Shown: positions 36,073 to 39,727 of the stretch, in pieces
Position numbering within the stretch: the first letter of the stretch is position 1
Layout of the letters: each line of letters starts with the position of its first letter
DNA from: Chloroflexota bacterium
Lineage (GTDB): Bacteria; Chloroflexota; UBA6077; FW602-bin22
Length of the DNA stretch: 39,727 nucleotides
NCBI GenBank assembly: GCA_016875715.1
Contig: VGOZ01000026.1
Coordinates: 1-39,727, forward strand
Direction of reading: 5' to 3'
Position numbers and translations under genes: made by a program
Notes under the pieces: generated by a model
Seen by the model: only the letters and a program-made list of their open reading frames with translations
Told to the model about the DNA's origin: nothing
Database searches by the model: none

Positions 36073-37006
36073 CGCTGGTAGCGTCGCCCCCTCGCGTGTC
36101 GCGGCTGCCCCGGTGGAACCGGCCGCCCCTCACGATGAGGATGCCATCGAACTCGATGCCCTGGCACTCCTCCTTCGAGACATTCCCAAGGGGCCCCTTC
36201 TCACCGCGGCGCAGGAGTGGACGCTCGCCCGCCGCATGCGTGGCGAGGATGTGGAGGTTCCACCACCGGGCAATCCCCGGCCCACCGTACGCGAGGCGCA
36301 CGACCGACTGATCGAGGAGAACATGCGTCTGGTCATCTCCGTCGCACGGAAGTACCTCGGCCGAGGACTGCCGTTGGAGGATCTCATCCAGGAGGGCGCG
36401 CTGGGTCTCCGGCGCGCCGCCGAGAAGTTCGATCCCGACCGGGGATTCCGCTTTTCCACCTACGCGACGTGGTGGGTGCGCCAGGCGGTCGGTCGATCGC
36501 TCATGGATGATGGTCGAGTCGTGCGTGTGCCCGTGCATATGGTCGGGCGCATCGGTCAGATTGCCCGCGCCGAAGAAGAACTTCGCCTCCGTCTCGGGCG
36601 CCGACCGTCCACCGCGGAGACGGCCGCCGAAGTGAACCTCACGGTCACGCAGGTCGAGGATGCGATCCGCGCGACGCGTCAGCCGATCTCGCTCGAGAAA
36701 CCCATCGGCGAGGATGATGGGACGCTTGGCGATATCGTCGCCGACTCCGGTCCGCCGCCGGATGAGCAAGCAGAGCATCAATGCCTGCTGGAGGACGTGC
36801 GCCGTGCGCTCCGACAGCTGGGCGAGCGCGAGCAGGTGGTTCTGTCGCTACGGTTCGGCATCGGTTACGAGCGATCCCACTCGCTGGAGGAGGCCGGCAA
36901 GGTCCTCGGTGTGACGCGGGAGCGCGCGCGTCAGATCGAGGCGCAGGCACTCGGCCGCCTTCGCGACGATCCCATCGGCCGCCGCCTGCAGGCGTATCTC
37001 ACCTGA
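36041..37006 (+). CDS. RNA polymerase sigma factor, sigma-70 family (RpoD/SigA-like, group 2)
   Basis: 321 residues. Region 1.2-2.1 runs from [18 protein letters not shown] to [30 protein letters not shown]. Regions 2.3-2.4 read [21 protein letters not shown], where polymerase melts and reads the -10. Region 3 follows ([18 protein letters not shown]), and region 4.2 is a helix-turn-helix ([24 protein letters not shown]). It lacks the long acidic region 1.1 of a housekeeping RpoD, so a secondary group 2 factor is most likely. The start is ATG 36041, with AGGAG about five bases upstream. Its stop overlaps the first codon of the glycosidase-like gene, suggesting an operon. Confidence 0.93.
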   Translation: MFDHVLVDPDDAGSVAPSRVAAAPVEPAAPHDEDAIELDALALLLRDIPKGPLLTAAQEWTLARRMRGEDVEVPPPGNPRPTVREAHDRLIEENMRLVISVARKYLGRGLPLEDLIQEGALGLRRAAEKFDPDRGFRFSTYATWWVRQAVGRSLMDDGRVVRVPVHMVGRIGQIARAEEELRLRLGRRPSTAETAAEVNLTVTQVEDAIRATRQPISLEKPIGEDDGTLGDIVADSGPPPDEQAEHQCLLEDVRRALRQLGEREQVVLSLRFGIGYERSHSLEEAGKVLGVTRERARQIEAQALGRLRDDPIGRRLQAYLT

Positions 37007-38097
37007 TCGGTAGCTGGTACTGCGTTCCGGAGGCGGAACTCGACGAGCAGGCCGTGGCGCGCTACGCGGCGGCCGTTTTCACCCACTTCCAGACCCTCGA
37101 TGGCCAGGAAGGCTCCTGGCGCCCCTACACCACCACCGGCAACGCCCGCGCTCTGGAGTAGTGTGCGCGGTCTGGCATTCGCTGCTTCATCGCAGATGCT
37201 CGGATCTATCGTGGTGACCGGCCCCTCACCGCGGATCGCGCGCCGCGCCGCGGTGAGGTCGCCGCGGCGCTGACCGAGTTCGCGCGCCACCGCGCCTGCG
37301 CCGGCTTCCTTGTCTACGATGAGCCGAGTCCGCACGCCTTCGGCACGCTGGCGGAGATCTGCGCCTGGATGGCAGAGGATGCGCCAGGTGCTATTCCGCT
37401 GATACCGCTCTTTCCCGTGCACGCCGATCTGCGCTTTCCCGATGCGTTCGAAGGGCTCTCCTACGATCGATATCTCGAGGGATATCTCGCCCAGACGAGA
37501 GCGGGCGCGCTCGCGTTTGACTACTACCCGTTCTTCGATCCGAGCCGTCGCCTGCCGGAATACCTCACGAACTTCGCGCTCGCGCGAGATGTCGCGCGAC
37601 GCCGAGGCGTCCCGCTCTGGTACTACGCCGGTATCGTGCGTCCGGCCGGCGCAGAGTCTCCGACACCTGCCCGGATCCGCTTCCAGGTCAACCTCGCGCT
37701 GGCGCACGGCGCGCGAGCGATCTTCCACTACACGTATCGGACGCCCCCGGGCGACACGATGGGCCCGGTCCGGACGGACGGCACGGTGGACGAGGAGCGC
37801 TGGAACGCGGTGCGGGCGATCAATCTGGAGACAGTCGCGCTGCTGGACGCGACCGAGGGTTGGAGCGTCGCCGAGGTGATTCACGGTTCGACCGCGGATG
37901 TCCGCCGCGCGAAGGACGTCAGCGTGGAGGATGGCGTGTCCGTCGCGCTGTTCACCCGTGACCGCGAGCGTCTCGCGTTACTGGTGAACCGCCAGGTAGC
38001 GGACCAGGCCGTGCGCACCGTACGCGTTCGGATCGCCGGCTGGACGGGAACCGCCTCGCTGGACCCGGGCGGAGCGCGACTGCTCAGAGTCGACTGA
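37003..38097 (+). pseudogene. TIM-barrel glycoside-hydrolase-like protein with one in-frame TAG
   Basis: A single frame of 365 codons with one stop, TAG at 37159-37161. Before it: [20 protein letters not shown] to TTTGNARALE. After it: CARSGIRCFIADARIYRG, then CAGFLVYDEPSPHAFGTLAEI with a likely acid Glu, ALAFDYYPFFDPSRRLPEYL and ARAIFHYTYRTPPGD. The end is an Ig-like beta domain (VSVALFTRDRERLALLVNRQ). The order fits a cytoplasmic or surface glycosidase with TIM barrel plus beta domain; the exact GH family is unclear. Codon context (LE-stop-CARSG) makes a Gln codon CAG the likely ancestor. The first codon is CTG (37003), overlapping the sigma stop. Internal restart at 37369 would miss the first strands of the barrel. 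Confidence 0.78.
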
Positions 38098-38141
38098 GAC
38101 TGTTTGTCTCGCGCCCGCGCGGGGGGCCAGATTTCCTCACG

Positions 38142-39727
38142 GTGCGTTCTCTGGACCTGCCGGCGATGCCCCTGGGCGGCGAGAGCTGGTGGCAGACACT
38201 GCGGCGCGCGCTGGAGCGGCTCCGTTACCACGATAGGCGGGGATCGCGCGACCTCCGCCTCGATCTTCTCCGCGGCTATTGAGTGTTCGTGATGGTCGTC
38301 GACCACGTCGATGTGTGGTCTCCGCTCCTGAGCCTGATGGGCGGCAACCAGTTCTTCGTCTCGGCGGCCGAGGGCTTCGTGTTCGTGTCCGGACTGGTTG
38401 TGGGTCTGGTCTATCACGGCATCATCGCCCGGCGCGGTCTGTTCGCGGCAATGTGGAGAGCACTCTGGCGCGCCGCGAAACTGTATCTGCTCACGGTTGT
38501 GACGTCGGTGGGGTTCGTGTATCTCTCCGCCGGCCTCGCGCTCCCCTGGGCGGCGGGACTCGAACTCCCCGCGGATGCGCTCCGGGCGGTCACCCTGGAG
38601 AAGATCTTCTACATCACCGACGTGCTCGTGCTCTACACGATCCTGGTCGCGACCACCCCTCTCGTGTTCACGGCTCTGTCGTACGGGCGTCCGTGGTTGG
38701 CGATCATCCCCAGCGTCGGCCTCTGGGGAATTCATCAGTTCTGGAATCTCACCCTGCCCTGGCCGGCCGAAGGGAACTTCTACTAAGTCGCGGCCTGGCA
38801 ATTGATCTTCGTCGCTGGGCTCGTTCTCGGCTGGCATCGGAACGAACTGGGACGGCTGGGCGCACTCGCTCGGGCGCCGCTCTGCCAGGCGGTGACCTAC
38901 GCGCTCGCAATTGGCTTCATCTGGTTCGCGGGTCAGACGCACCTGTTCGATCCCTTCACCGCCGAGACGGGGGCGACCGTCACCGACATCTTCGCCAAGT
39001 GGAACCTGCCGCCGCTAAGGCTGCTGGCCGGCGCCGTGTTCTTCCTCGGCGCATTCCATCTGGTCGATCGTCTGTGGCGGCCCATTCATCGTGTCGCCGG
39101 CGAGTTCCTGCTGCGCCTTGGCACGACCGCCCTCCCGGCTTACATCGCCCATCTGCCGATCGTCGCGATCGACGGCTCCTACCGTGCGAGATTTCTACCG
39201 ATGGTTCCGACTGCCGCCCAGAATGTAGCCCTGCAGGTCGCCGCGCTTGGCGTCGTCATGCTCGTTGTCATCGCGTGGGACGCACTCCCGACCCTCGGCC
39301 ATCGCCTCCGGCGCGTCCGCACCAACCCGCGCTTGATTCCGAATGTCATCGGCGTGGTGGTTCTGACGGCGTTCGTCGGCGTCGTAGGCGCCCAGCCCTT
39401 CCTCGTGCAGAGCGACGTTCGCTTCATCGGGGTTCCCGACGATCGCGGTCATATCGACCGGCCGCGGTATCAGCTGTACGTGCCGCGCGCCGCGCTCGCG
39501 CGCCAGCCGCTGACGCTCGTCCTTGTCGTGGCGGAGCCCGGTCTGGAGAGCGACCTGATTGCCCGCGACCTCATCGCGGCAGCCGACAACTACGGGTGGA
39601 TTCTCGTCGCCGCCCCCCACGTCGAATTCATTATGGATCTCTCCGCGGTAGACGCGGTGCGGCGGGACTTCCCGGGGCAGTACCGGGGCATCGCGGACAT
39701 CGTCGCGACAATTCCGGGGACGACGGG
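38142..39727 (+). pseudogene. OpgC-like membrane acyltransferase fused to an alpha/beta-hydrolase-like domain, two in-frame stops, 3' end outside the window
   Basis: One frame from about 38142 to the window end, interrupted by TGA 38280-38282 and TAA 38784-38786. OpgC landmarks are RDLRLDLLRGY, stop, VFVMVVDHVDVW, then GGNQFFVSAAEGFVFVSGLVVG. Further membrane segments follow, with WPAEGNFY, stop, VAAWQLIFVAGLVLGWHR after the second stop, about ten in all. OpgC-type proteins acylate (succinylate) glucans. From about 39460 a soluble part begins: RPRYQLYVPRAALARQPLTL with VVAEPGLESDLIARDLIAAADNYGWILVAAP. This matches the N-terminal strands of PHB-depolymerase-like hydrolases. The start is uncertain: GTG 38142, ATG 38168 region or upstream. 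It follows the glycosidase-like gene closely. Confidence 0.72.

Overview
The window is GC-rich bacterial DNA, densely packed on both strands, with many 1-4 nt stop/start overlaps (ATGA, GTGA, TAATG) and frequent GTG or TTG starts. It encodes an F420-0:glutamyl ligase next to an F420-type (LLM) oxidoreductase, a bacterial inositol-phosphate synthase, PepF, BioY and a short sigma-70 factor. Together these suggest an F420-using lineage such as Chloroflexota (Thermomicrobia or Limnocylindria-like) or, less likely, Actinomycetota. This placement is inference; no rRNA or other marker gene is present. I found no tRNA, rRNA, CRISPR array, transposase, integrase or phage gene.

Layout. 1-9.5 kb: a 5'-truncated DNA polymerase IV gene, a diacylglycerol-kinase-like gene, then a minus-strand block read clpB > MFS exporter > rhomboid protease > two amidohydrolase-family genes > histidine phosphatase. 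9.6-17.2 kb: an orphan solute-binding lipoprotein, a double-GNAT protein, nicotinate phosphoribosyltransferase, oligoendopeptidase F, cofE and a broken F420-dependent oxidoreductase. 17.2-18.4 kb: bioY with a small DUF3553-like gene, divergent from a small membrane protein. 18.4-25.1 kb: a glycan/cell-surface cluster of two convergent arms (glycosyltransferases, toroid/methyltransferase fusion, methyltransferase, polysaccharide deacetylase), most of it interrupted. 25.1-31.7 kb: small membrane proteins, inositol-phosphate synthase divergent from a LacI regulator, an MBL hydrolase, a HAD phosphatase, an unknown gene and a Gfo/Idh/MocA oxidoreductase. 31.7-35.2 kb: the conserved trio circularly permuted ATP-grasp > alpha-E > transglutaminase. 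35.3-39.7 kb: a small membrane protein, a sigma-70 factor, a TIM-barrel glycosidase-like gene and an OpgC-like acyltransferase carrying an extra C-terminal alpha/beta-hydrolase-like domain. The last two contain in-frame stops.

Two patterns cut across the window. First, broken reading frames are not scattered evenly: housekeeping blocks (about 0.9-16.1 kb and 24.2-37.0 kb) are clean, while the F420 oxidoreductase, the glycan cluster and the glycosidase/OpgC genes carry some fifteen nonsense codons, frameshifts or deletion junctions. Second, several genes without a Shine-Dalgarno sequence have a TANNNT -10 element 6-9 nt before the start codon, which is the arrangement of leaderless transcripts.
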